The notes below the pieces were generated by a model that was not told the DNA's origin, ran no database searches, and saw only the letters and a list, made by a program, of their open reading frames with translations. Positions 53,095 to 61,142 of a stretch of 64,000 bases of DNA are shown here, piece by piece. The stretch comes from Streptoverticillium olivoreticuli subsp. olivoreticuli. GTDB lineage: Bacteria; Actinomycetota; Actinomycetes; Streptomycetales; Streptomycetaceae. Both the position numbers and the translations under genes were made by a program. The stretch covers positions 2,441,501 to 2,505,500 of the forward strand of contig NZ_CP031455.1 of assembly GCF_003391135.1 (NCBI RefSeq), written 5' to 3'. The stretch's first letter is position 1, and the number at the start of each line of letters is the position of its first letter.

Positions 53095-54318
53095 TCAGGC
53101 CGCGGCCGCGGGCCGCAGACCGGCCACTGCGTCCGAACTGCCCAGCCGGCGCAGGTCGTCGACGGCGACGGCGAGCTCCTCGGCCGTCACGTCGTTGACG
53201 AACGTGGCATCGCCGATCCCCACGGGCAGCGGGAGCCGCTGCTTGCCGTCGCGGTGGCGCACGGTGTCCGCCAGGGCGGCGGCCAGCAGGCCGGGCTCCA
53301 GCAGGTCGTGCCAGCGGGGCAGTTCGAGGGTGCGCATGACCCCGAGGATGCGGTCGCGCTGCTCCTCGCCGACCAGGCCGCGGCGCCAGGCGAGGACCGT
53401 GGTCAGGGCCATGTCCACGCATACCGCCTCACCGTGCAGGAGGGCGGGCAGGGCATACATCTCGACGGTGGGGCTGAAGGTGTGGCCGTAGTCGACGACG
53501 CGCTCCAGCTCGGTCTCCCAGAGGTTGGGCTGGAGCTCCTCCAGCATGCCGTGGACCGCGCGCTGCACGACCTCGGCGGCCACCCGCTGCTCGGCGGCGG
53601 TATCGCCCTGGAAGCGGACGTCGAGCAGACGGGCCCCGTGCTCCTCCAGAAGATCGAACAGGCGCGCGTCCTTGATCAGCGCCATCTTCAGGATCTCGGC
53701 CAGGCCGTTGGAGATGTGGCGGCGCTCGACGGTCAAGAGGAAGGAGCGGTCCAGCAGGGTGAGCGAGGTCTCGAAGTAGGTGCCGAGACGGTTCTTGTGG
53801 CCGTTGAAGTTCACGCCGGTCTTGACCCCGACGCCGGCGTCGACCAGGCCGATGAGCGTGGTGGGCACGCGCAGGACGGGGGTGCCGCGGCGGTAGAGGT
53901 TGGCCACCAGCCCGACGATGTCCATCAGGACACCGCCGCCGATCACGATGATCGGCTCCCGGCGGCGATCGATGCCGAAGGCGTCGATCGCCTGGGCGAT
54001 GCCCGTGGCGGTGTCGAAGTCCTTCACGGTCTCGTCGACGTGCACCAGGTGGGCGTGGTAGTCGACGCCGTGGTGGTCGAAGTACTTCCGGATCCGCTCA
54101 CCGTGCAACGCGTCCACGTTCTCGTCGATCACGAGGAACCGGCGGAGACGGCCCTCGGCGGTCCGGCCGCCGACGTCGAGCAAGGCGGTGCTCTGCAGGT
54201 CGAACGCGTCGTCGCAGACCCGGACTTCGTAGGACACGGGCTTGACGGCCCGAACCCGCCATGAGTCGATGCGCTCGCCCTTGGCAAAGAGCCCGGCCGA
54301 ATGGACTGCTTCAGTCAT
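53095..54318 (-). CDS. Sedoheptulose 7-phosphate cyclase (2-epi-5-epi-valiolone synthase-type)
   Basis: 407 residues of the dehydroquinate synthase-like superfamily. It shares with AcbC/ValA the stretches VIGGGVLMDIVGLVANLYRR, LVDAGVGVKTGVNF and GHKNRLGTYF. Zinc ligands are Glu208 (GLAEILK), His279 (DYGHTF) and His295 (LLHGEA). It would close sedoheptulose 7-phosphate to a C7 cyclitol (2-epi-5-epi-valiolone, or a close isomer; the isomer cannot be told by eye). Start ATG 54318 behind GGGGGGA. First gene of the cluster. Confidence 0.9.
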   Translation of the reverse strand: MTEAVHSAGLFAKGERIDSWRVRAVKPVSYEVRVCDDAFDLQSTALLDVGGRTAEGRLRRFLVIDENVDALHGERIRKYFDHHGVDYHAHLVHVDETVKDFDTATGIAQAIDAFGIDRRREPIIVIGGGVLMDIVGLVANLYRRGTPVLRVPTTLIGLVDAGVGVKTGVNFNGHKNRLGTYFETSLTLLDRSFLLTVERRHISNGLAEILKMALIKDARLFDLLEEHGARLLDVRFQGDTAAEQRVAAEVVQRAVHGMLEELQPNLWETELERVVDYGHTFSPTVEMYALPALLHGEAVCVDMALTTVLAWRRGLVGEEQRDRILGVMRTLELPRWHDLLEPGLLAAALADTVRHRDGKQRLPLPVGIGDATFVNDVTAEELAVAVDDLRRLGSSDAVAGLRPAAAA

Positions 54319-54539
54319 TGTTCCCCCCAGAACAGACGCTCGTATGAAAATGCGTGCACGAAGCAACGATCCAAGAAGATCAAACCTTTGCGAAGGTAGC
54401 AAATGTTTTCAGGCCTCTGGAGATGGACGTCACACCGGAAGTCGGCGCAGGTGAGGGCGGTTTGAGGCAGTCCGGCCCCGGGACGCGCGTCTGCGGCACA
54501 GGACGGATCCGGCGGTGCGCGCCGGACCCGTCCGGGCCG
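54319..54539 (-). promoter_or_regulatory. Promoter region of the cyclitol-type operon
   Basis: AT-rich pocket around 54330-54412 in otherwise GC-rich DNA. It contains CCTTTGCGAAGG (54385-54396) and TTTGC-N7-GCAAA (54387-54403), two overlapping imperfect palindromes that could be operator sites. I see no definite -35/-10 pair. The left part is the 3' flank of the aminotransferase gene, whose stop is at 54540. Confidence 0.45.
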
Positions 54540-55712
54540 CTAGGCCGCCAGGCCCTTGAGGCGCGCCACCGCCTCCTCCAGCACGGCGACCCGCTTGCAG
54601 AACGCGAAGCGGACGAAGGGGGCGCCCTCGGCGTGGTTGTCGTAGAAGACGGCGTTGGGGACGGCGACCACGCCCGCCCGCTCGGGGAGGCCGAGGCAGA
54701 AGGCGAGGCCGTCGCTCTCGCCCAGGGGGCGGATGTCGGTCGTGATGAAGTACGTGCCCGCCGGGCGGTGCACGGTGAAGCCCGCGTCCGTGAGCCCGGC
54801 CGCCAGCAGGTCGCGCTTGGCCCGCATGTCCGCGCGGAAGTCCTCGAAGTAGCTGTCGGGCAGCCGCAGCGCCTCCGCGATCGCGTACTGGAACGGGCCG
54901 GACGAGACGTACGTCAGGAACTGCTTGGCCGAGCGGACCGCGGTGACCAGGGCCGCCGGTGCCGTCACCCAGCCGACCTTCCAGCCGGTGAAGGAGAAGG
55001 TCTTGCCCGCCGAGCCGATGGTGACGGTGCGCTCGCGCATGCCGGGCAGGGAGGCGAGCGGGATGTGCTCCGCGCCGTCGAAGACGAGGTGCTCGTAGAC
55101 CTCGTCGGAGATGACGAGGAGGTCGTGCTCGACCGCGAGGGCGGCCACGGCCGTCAGCTCCTCGCGGGTGAGCACCGTGCCGGTCGGGTTGTGCGGGGTG
55201 TTGATCAGGAGCACCCGGGTCCGGGGGGTGACCGCGTCGCGCAGCTCGTCGAGGTCCAGCCGGAAGGCCCCGTCGCGGGGGCGCAGCGTCACGGGGACCC
55301 GCTTGCCGCCGGCCATGGCGACGCAGGCCGCGTACGAGTCGTAGTACGGCTCCAGCGCTATCACCTCGTCGCCGGGCTCGACCAGCGCGAGCAGCGCGGC
55401 GGCGATCGCCTCGGTCGCGCCCGCGGTGACCAGGACCTCGGTGTCGGGGTCGTACGGCAGCGCGTAACGGTGCGCCTGGTGGTCGGCGACGGCGAGGCGC
55501 AGCTCGGGGATGCCGGGGGCGGGCGGGTACTGGTTGCCGCGGCCGTCGCGCAGGGCGCGCACGGCCGCCTCGCGGATCTCCTCGGGTCCGTCGGTGTCCG
55601 GGAAGCCCTGGCCGAGGTTGATCGCACCGGTCCGGGCCGCCAGGGCGGACATCTCCGCGAAGATGGTGGTGCCGAACTCCGCCAGGCGGCTGTTGACGGG
55701 CTTTCGGGTCAT
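54540..55712 (-). CDS. PLP-dependent aminotransferase (class I/II)
   Basis: 390 residues, fold-type I. PLP lysine lies in SAGKTFSFTGWKVGW, the Asp and Tyr in SDEVYEHL and the substrate-side NTPHNPTGTVL is typical of the kynurenine/methionine aminotransferase branch. Substrate not certain. Although it abuts the cyclitol operon, its own start context and the 221-base gap suggest it is transcribed separately. C7-aminocyclitols need an aminotransferase, but those are normally of the DegT or GabT type, so a housekeeping role is more likely. Confidence 0.9.
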   Translation of the reverse strand: MTRKPVNSRLAEFGTTIFAEMSALAARTGAINLGQGFPDTDGPEEIREAAVRALRDGRGNQYPPAPGIPELRLAVADHQAHRYALPYDPDTEVLVTAGATEAIAAALLALVEPGDEVIALEPYYDSYAACVAMAGGKRVPVTLRPRDGAFRLDLDELRDAVTPRTRVLLINTPHNPTGTVLTREELTAVAALAVEHDLLVISDEVYEHLVFDGAEHIPLASLPGMRERTVTIGSAGKTFSFTGWKVGWVTAPAALVTAVRSAKQFLTYVSSGPFQYAIAEALRLPDSYFEDFRADMRAKRDLLAAGLTDAGFTVHRPAGTYFITTDIRPLGESDGLAFCLGLPERAGVVAVPNAVFYDNHAEGAPFVRFAFCKRVAVLEEAVARLKGLAA

Positions 55713-55902
55713 GCGTGCTCTCCCTCGACGGAACCGGACATGCGGGCACGGGACTTCTCGCAGCATTCTCACAGCCGGGTGGCGTGAGAGCACGCCTGAG
55801 GGGGTGTCAGCCGCCGCCGGGAGCGGGCGGTCGGGGAAGAGGGCCGCGAAAAGGGCCCCGCCCGAAGGCGAGGCCCTGTGTACGCCGGGTGCCGACGGCG
55901 GT

Positions 55903-56919
55903 TCAGCTGCCGTCCGGGTCCGCCCGGTCCAGCGCCGGGCGCGGGCCCGGGCCGGTCTCGAGCAGCAGGTAGTCGGCGGCGGCGGTGTCGGTGACCAGGC
56001 TGGTGACCAGGCCGGACCGCAGCACCGCGCCGATCGCGGCGGCCTTGCGCAGGCCACCGGCGATCGCGACGACCTCCGGTATGCGGCGCAGCCGGTCCGC
56101 CTCGACGGTGATGCAGCGCTCGCCCAGGTCGCGGCCGATGCGCCGGCCGTCGGCGTCGAAGAGGTGCGCGGACATCTCGGCAGCGGCACCGAGCGAGGCG
56201 TAGTGCGCGCGCTCCTCCTCGCCGAGCATGTCGTAGACGGTCGAGATGCCGGGCGCCCAGGAGCCGATGGACACGGCGGCCACCGTGACCTTGTCGAAGT
56301 AGTCGAAGGCCCGCGCGATGCCGGTCTGGCCGCGCAGGGCCGCGGCGGTCGCGGAGTCGGGCAGCAGCATCGGCGCGTAGATCGGGTGCGCCTCGCCGCC
56401 GGACACCTGCGCCGCGCGGCGCACGGCCTCCACCGAACCGCGCTCGGCGGTGCCCGCGTCGTAGACGCCGGTGAGCTGGACGACCGTGCACGGCGGCAGC
56501 CGGTGCAGGGCCGCGGCCATGTGGATGGTGGAACGGCCCCAGGCGAGGCCGAGGACGTCGCCCTCGTGCACCAGCTCGCCGAGCAGGTCCGCCGCCACCT
56601 CGCCGAGGTTCTCGGGGTCGGGCGCGTCGTCGGCCGCGTCGGCCGGGGACTCGACGACCACGGCGTGCCGCAGGCCGTAGCGGGCGCGCAGCGCGTCGGA
56701 GCGCTCCGCGTCCAGCTCGGCGGGCACCCGGATCTCGATCCGCACCAGATCCCGCTCCAGAGCGGTCTCCAGCACGCGGGCCACCTTGAAGCGGCTCACG
56801 CCGAACTCCTCGGCGATCTGGATCTTCGACTTGCCCTCGAGGTAGAAGCGGCGGGCCATGGCCGCCGCCTGCACCAGCTCGGCGGGCCCCATCGGCGTGG
56901 CTGAACGGCCCGTCGACAC
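55903..56919 (-). CDS. SorC/DeoR-type sugar-binding transcriptional regulator
   Basis: 338 residues: N-terminal HTH (AMARRFYLEGKSKIQIAEEFGVSRFKVARVL, about 20-50) and a large C-terminal sugar-phosphate-binding domain (GLAWGRSTIHMAAAL, GVYDAG, SIGSWAPG). The start GTG 56919 has AGGAGA upstream. It lies beside rpe and may respond to a pentose phosphate. Confidence 0.9.
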   Translation of the reverse strand: MSTGRSATPMGPAELVQAAAMARRFYLEGKSKIQIAEEFGVSRFKVARVLETALERDLVRIEIRVPAELDAERSDALRARYGLRHAVVVESPADAADDAPDPENLGEVAADLLGELVHEGDVLGLAWGRSTIHMAAALHRLPPCTVVQLTGVYDAGTAERGSVEAVRRAAQVSGGEAHPIYAPMLLPDSATAAALRGQTGIARAFDYFDKVTVAAVSIGSWAPGISTVYDMLGEEERAHYASLGAAAEMSAHLFDADGRRIGRDLGERCITVEADRLRRIPEVVAIAGGLRKAAAIGAVLRSGLVTSLVTDTAAADYLLLETGPGPRPALDRADPDGS

Positions 56920-57038
56920 CGCGGTCTCCTCACTACTGTGTTCAAGCTGTGGACTCGACCGTCATCCTGTCAGAAACGGCGGTCCTTTGATCAGGCCCTG
57001 CGCCGCGCCGCGGTTTTTCGGGCGCGTGCGGGACCGGG

Positions 57039-57725
57039 TCAGTGCGCGCAGGCCCAGGGCGCGGCCGCGGTGGCCTGCTCCGCCTGTGCCCTCAGCGAGC
57101 GTACGGCGGCGGCCGGGTCCTGCGCACCGTAGACGGCGGAGCCGGCCACGAAGACGTCCGCCCCGGCCTCCGCGCAGCGCTCGATCGTCTGCGCCGACAC
57201 CCCGCCGTCCACCTGGAGCCACAGCTCCAGACCGTGCCGCTGGATCAGCTCGCGGGTGCGGCGGATCTTGGGGAGCATGATGTCCAGGAACGCCTGGCCG
57301 CCGAAGCCGGGCTCCACGGTCATGATCAGCAGCATGTCGAGCTCGGGCAGCAGGTCCTCGTACGGCTCGATGGGCGTCGCGGGCTTGAGCGCCATCGAGG
57401 CGCGGGCGCCCTTGGCCCGGATCTCCCGCGCCAGCCGCACGGGCGCCGCGGCGGCCTCCGCGTGGAAGGTGACCGACCCCGCGCCCGCCTCGACGTACTG
57501 CGGGGCCCAGCGGTCCGGGTCCTCGATCATCAGGTGACAGTCGAGGGGGGTGTGCGTGGCCCTGCTGAGCGATTCGACGACCGGCACCCCGAGCGTGAGG
57601 TTGGGGACGAAGTGGTTGTCCATGACATCGACATGGAGCCAGTCGGCGCCCTCGACCGCCTTCGCCTCCTCGGCGAGGCGGGCGAAATCGGCGGAGAGGA
57701 TGCTGGGGTTGATCTGCGCGGCCAT
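57039..57725 (-). CDS. rpe: Ribulose-phosphate 3-epimerase
   Basis: 228 residues, TIM barrel of the pentose phosphate pathway interconverting ribulose 5-phosphate and xylulose 5-phosphate. Metal ligands and catalytic residues are in [39 protein letters not shown] and [10 protein letters not shown]. Start ATG 57725, weak ribosome site. It supplies precursors that also feed sedoheptulose 7-phosphate, used by the cyclase upstream. Confidence 0.96.
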   Translation of the reverse strand: MAAQINPSILSADFARLAEEAKAVEGADWLHVDVMDNHFVPNLTLGVPVVESLSRATHTPLDCHLMIEDPDRWAPQYVEAGAGSVTFHAEAAAAPVRLAREIRAKGARASMALKPATPIEPYEDLLPELDMLLIMTVEPGFGGQAFLDIMLPKIRRTRELIQRHGLELWLQVDGGVSAQTIERCAEAGADVFVAGSAVYGAQDPAAAVRSLRAQAEQATAAAPWACAH

Positions 57726-57791
57726 GCGTTTAGCTTGCCATGTCGTGGCCACGGTTCCGATTCGGGTGCCGCTTCCCGCCACCGGGACTCG

Positions 57792-59228
57792 TCAGGCCGT
57801 GCGGCGCAGGAGCGCCAGGTACATCGCGTCCGTGCCGTGCAGGTGGGGCCACAGCTGGACGTCCGGGCCCTCGCCCAGCGCCGGGACCTGCTGCATCAGG
57901 GGCCGTGCGTCGATCCACTCCGCGGCCACGCCCTGCCGCTTGAGGACGTCCTCCACAACCGCCCGCGTCTCCGCGGGGTGCGGCGAGCACGTCGCGTAGC
58001 CGACGACGCCGCCGACGCGTACCGCCCGCAGCGCCTCCCGCAGCAGGTCGCGCTGGAGCGGCGCGAAGCCCGCGAGGTCCTCGGGGCGGCGGCGCCAGCG
58101 CGCCTCGGGGCGCCGGCGCAGGGCGCCGAGCCCGGTGCAGGGCACGTCGACGAGGACACGGTCGAAGGTCCCCTCCCGCCACGGCGGGCGCGTGCCGTCG
58201 GCGGCGATGACCTGGTACGGGCCGGGGTTGTCGGCCAGCGCCCGCTCGACGAGCCGGGCGCGGTGCGGCTGCTTCTCGGAGGCCAGCAGCGCGGCGCCCC
58301 GCTGCGCGGCGAGCGCGCCGAGCATGGCGGCCTTGCCACCGGGGCCGGCGCAGCCGTCCAGCCAGCGGCCGTCCGGGCCCTCCAGCGGGGCGTTCGCGAG
58401 GGCGAGGGCGACCAGCTGGCTGCCCTCGTCCTGGACGCCCGCCCGCCCCTCGCGCACGGCGTCCAGCGCGCCGGGCTCGCCGCCCTCGGCGAGCCGCACC
58501 GCGTAGGGCGACCAGCGGCCGGGCAGCGCCGACTCCTCGCCGACCGCGGCCAGCAGCTCCTGCGGCGTGGCGCGCCCCGGGCGGGCGACGAGGGTGACCT
58601 CGGGCCGCTCGTTGTCGGCGTCGAGGAGGTCCTCGATACCGGCGCGGCCGCCGCCGAGCGCGTCCCACAGCGCGGAGACGATCCACCGCGGGTGCGAGTG
58701 CACGACGGCGAGGTGCTCCTCGGGGTCGTCCTCGTAGGGCGGGGCGACCTTCTCCAGCCAGCCGTCGAGGTCGTGCGCGGTGATCCGGCGCAGGACGGCG
58801 TTGACGAACTTCGCCCGGCCGTCACCGAGCACGACCCGCGCCAGCTCGACGCTGGCCGACACCGCCGCGTGCGGCGGGATGCGGGTGCCGAGCAACTGGT
58901 GCGCGCCCAGGCTCAGTACGTCCAGCACGGGCGGGTCGACCTCGCGCAGCGGCCGGTCGACGCAGGCGGCGATGATCGCGTCGTACGTCCCCTGGCGGCG
59001 CAGCGTCCCGTAGACCAGCTCGGTGGCGAGCGCGGCGTCGCGCGCGTCGATGCCGCCGTTCTCCTTGCCCTTCTCACGGGCCTTGCGCAGCAGCGGCGGC
59101 AGCACGAGGTTCGCGTACGCGTCCCGCTCGTCCACGGCCCGCAACGCCTCGAAGGCGAGGATGCGCACCGGGTCCTTCTTGGGCCGGCGGTGCGGTCTTG
59201 CGGGGCGGCGAGGGGCCTGATCGTTCAC
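57792..59228 (-). CDS. rsmB: 16S rRNA m5C967 methyltransferase
   Basis: 478 residues from GTG 59228 (GGAG 7 bases upstream). An N-terminal NusB-like helical domain (about 20-150) precedes the SAM methyltransferase domain with DGCAGPGGKAAM, the DVPCTGLGALRR loop and the catalytic Cys in GYATCSPHPAE. Lies between rpe and fmt as in other actinobacteria. Confidence 0.95.
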   Translation of the reverse strand: MNDQAPRRPARPHRRPKKDPVRILAFEALRAVDERDAYANLVLPPLLRKAREKGKENGGIDARDAALATELVYGTLRRQGTYDAIIAACVDRPLREVDPPVLDVLSLGAHQLLGTRIPPHAAVSASVELARVVLGDGRAKFVNAVLRRITAHDLDGWLEKVAPPYEDDPEEHLAVVHSHPRWIVSALWDALGGGRAGIEDLLDADNERPEVTLVARPGRATPQELLAAVGEESALPGRWSPYAVRLAEGGEPGALDAVREGRAGVQDEGSQLVALALANAPLEGPDGRWLDGCAGPGGKAAMLGALAAQRGAALLASEKQPHRARLVERALADNPGPYQVIAADGTRPPWREGTFDRVLVDVPCTGLGALRRRPEARWRRRPEDLAGFAPLQRDLLREALRAVRVGGVVGYATCSPHPAETRAVVEDVLKRQGVAAEWIDARPLMQQVPALGEGPDVQLWPHLHGTDAMYLALLRRTA

Positions 59229-59293
59229 GAAGGTGCTCCGGAAGCTGGGTGGTGAAGCCTCCAGCGTACGCGGTGGCCCACGAGGCGGACCTT

Positions 59294-59362
59294 CCAGCCC
59301 GTCCGGCGTTTGAGGACACCGCGCGAAGCGCGGTCCGGGGGTCCGGGGGCGCAAGCCCCCGG
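59294..59362 (-). repeat. Dispersed palindromic intergenic repeat
   Basis: CCAGCCCGTCCGGCGTTTGAGGACACCGCGCGAAGCGCGGTC (in parts, 59294-59335) matches the copy at 18672; it ends with the hairpin CCGGGGGCGCAAGCCCCCGG at 59343-59362. It lies between fmt and rsmB. Confidence 0.8.
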
Positions 59363-59372
59363 TGTCGAAAAC

Positions 59373-60305
59373 CTACCCGTCGAGCCGCTCGCCCTCGGAG
59401 ATCCGGACGCCGCGCGCCCAGTCCGCGGCGGCCATCGGCTTCTTGCCCTGCGGCTGCACCCACTGCAGTTCCACCGCGTGCGAACCGGTGCCCACGTGCA
59501 CGGAGTTCTTCGCGGCCGCGATCTCCCCGGGCGCGAGACCGTCACGGCCGGGCGCGGGCGAGACCGCCATCACCTTCAGCCGCTCGCCGCGGAAGACCGT
59601 CCACGCGCCCGGCGCGGGCGCGCAGCCGCGCACCACGCGGTCGACCCGCAGCGCGGGCACGGACCAGTCCAGCCGCGCGTCCTCGACCTGGATCTTCGGG
59701 GCGAGGGAGATGCCGTCCGCGGGCTGCGGCACGGCATCGAGGGTGCCGTCCTCGATGCCGTCCATGGTGGCGGTGAGCAGCCCGGCGCCCGCGAAGGCGA
59801 GGCGGGTCAGCAGATCGCCGCTGGTGTCGGTGGGCCGGACCTCCTCGGTGAGCACGCCGAAGACGGGCCCGGAGTCCAGCCCCTCCTCGATCTGGAAGGT
59901 CGAGGCCCCGGTGACCTCGTCGCCCGCGAGGATCGCGTGCTGGACGGGGGCGGCGCCGCGCCACGCGGGCAGCAGCGAGAAGTGGAGGTTGACCCAGCCG
60001 TGCGCCGGGATCTCCAGCGCGGCCTTGGGCAGCAGGGCGCCGTAGGCGACGACCGGGCAGGCGTCGGGGGCGATCTCCCGCAGCCGGGCGAGGAAGTCCG
60101 GATCGCGCGGCCGGGCGGGCTTGAGCACCTCGATGCCCGCCTCCTCGGCGCGCTCGGCGACGGGGCTGGCGACCAGTCGGCGGCCGCGCCCGGCGGGGGC
60201 GTCGGGCCGGGTGACGACGGCGACGACCTCATGGCGGCCGGAGGCGATCAGGGCGTCGAGGGCGGGGACGGCGACCTCGGGGGTACCGGCGAAGACGAGC
60301 CTCAT
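59373..60305 (-). CDS. fmt: Methionyl-tRNA formyltransferase
   Basis: 310 residues. [16 protein letters not shown] starts the formyl-transferase domain; the folate site is [15 protein letters not shown] with the catalytic His, and a C-terminal OB-like domain follows from about 205. Start ATG 60305. It formylates initiator Met-tRNA. Confidence 0.96.
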   Translation of the reverse strand: MRLVFAGTPEVAVPALDALIASGRHEVVAVVTRPDAPAGRGRRLVASPVAERAEEAGIEVLKPARPRDPDFLARLREIAPDACPVVAYGALLPKAALEIPAHGWVNLHFSLLPAWRGAAPVQHAILAGDEVTGASTFQIEEGLDSGPVFGVLTEEVRPTDTSGDLLTRLAFAGAGLLTATMDGIEDGTLDAVPQPADGISLAPKIQVEDARLDWSVPALRVDRVVRGCAPAPGAWTVFRGERLKVMAVSPAPGRDGLAPGEIAAAKNSVHVGTGSHAVELQWVQPQGKKPMAAADWARGVRISEGERLDG

Positions 60306-60459
60306 GGGTGGCGAACTACCTCTCCTCGAGCGCCGAACGGAACAGCCCACCAGTCTAGGCGCCCGGGGATCAGGGGGCGTACGGGCCGTCCCGCGCCCCA
60401 TTCCGGAGGATGTGCGCCCCCATACCGTGACCCGGCGGGCCGTGGCGCGTTGTGGTCAA

Positions 60460-60527
60460 GAGAGATTGACCTGAACGGGCCGCTGCCGCGGCCCGCTTGC
60501 GTTGGATGTCAACTCTCGCCCTTTTTT
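60460..60527 (+). terminator. Terminator-like hairpin with T run in the leader of the small HTH gene
   Basis: GAGAGATTGAC (60460-60470) pairs with GTCAACTCTC (60508-60517) with one bulged A, enclosing a second perfect stem CGGGCCGC / GCGGCCCG (60476-60483, 60488-60495). A run of six T follows at 60522-60527, unusual for Streptomyces. No + strand gene precedes it, so it may be a leader attenuator for the gene at 60563 or the end of a small RNA. Confidence 0.55.
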
Positions 60528-60562
60528 AGTCCTTTTACCCCGCCGGTCCGAGAGGCTTCTTC

Positions 60563-61066
60563 ATGGCCGACCACGCAACCCACGACGCCCAGGCACGGGC
60601 CAGCCTGCATCTTCTGGTCCGGGACATCGAGCGGGTCCGCAGGCAGGTGGACGCCCTGCGCACCCTCACCGCTCAGCTGGGCAACGTCTACCGCCCGCGG
60701 CGCACCGGCCCGTCCGCCGGTTTCGTCGTCTACGGGCGGGCGCCCGCACCGACCGTCCGGCTGGCCCAGGAGCTGCGGGACAGCGTCGAGACGCTGGTGA
60801 CGGCGGCGGTGGACTTCGACCGCTCGCTGGGCTTCTCGTGGGACGCGGTGGGTTCGGCGCTGGGCGTCACCAAGCAGGCGGTGCACCGGCGCTACGGAGC
60901 GCGCCGCTCCACCGGGCAGGCCGGCGCCGAGGGCGCGGAGGCGGTCCGTACGGCCGAGCCGTCCGCCGTGCCGGTCGTGCCCGCCGCCCGCGCGGTGCCG
61001 GGCCAGCCCTCCGTCGCGCGCGACGAGCCGAGGCCACCGGCCTTCCCGGGCCCGCGCAACGGCTGA
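60563..61066 (+). CDS. Small HTH-containing protein, function unknown
   Basis: 167 residues starting at ATG 60563 (GAGAGG 7 bases upstream). The middle holds [21 protein letters not shown] (about residues 92-112), a helix-turn-helix resembling sigma-like or Myb-like DNA-binding segments. The N-terminal 60 residues are helical; the tail is Ala/Pro-rich. I do not recognise the family. Probably a DNA-binding protein. Confidence 0.7.
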   Translation: MADHATHDAQARASLHLLVRDIERVRRQVDALRTLTAQLGNVYRPRRTGPSAGFVVYGRAPAPTVRLAQELRDSVETLVTAAVDFDRSLGFSWDAVGSALGVTKQAVHRRYGARRSTGQAGAEGAEAVRTAEPSAVPVVPAARAVPGQPSVARDEPRPPAFPGPRNG

Positions 61067-61142
61067 CGCGCGACGGCCGACGCGCAACGCCCGAGCGCGC
61101 GTCGTCGGCCCGGCCCCGCCGTACGCCCGGGCGCACGGGACG

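Noticed and set aside
53095..54318. Mycosporine-like amino acid cluster
   Set aside because: The cyclase would fit, but no O-methyltransferase, ATP-grasp ligase or NRPS-like gene accompanies it.
54540..55712. Aminotransferase as part of the cyclitol cluster
   Set aside because: It belongs to the class I/II methionine/kynurenine group, while cyclitol aminotransferases are usually of other classes, and a promoter region separates it from the cyclase gene.
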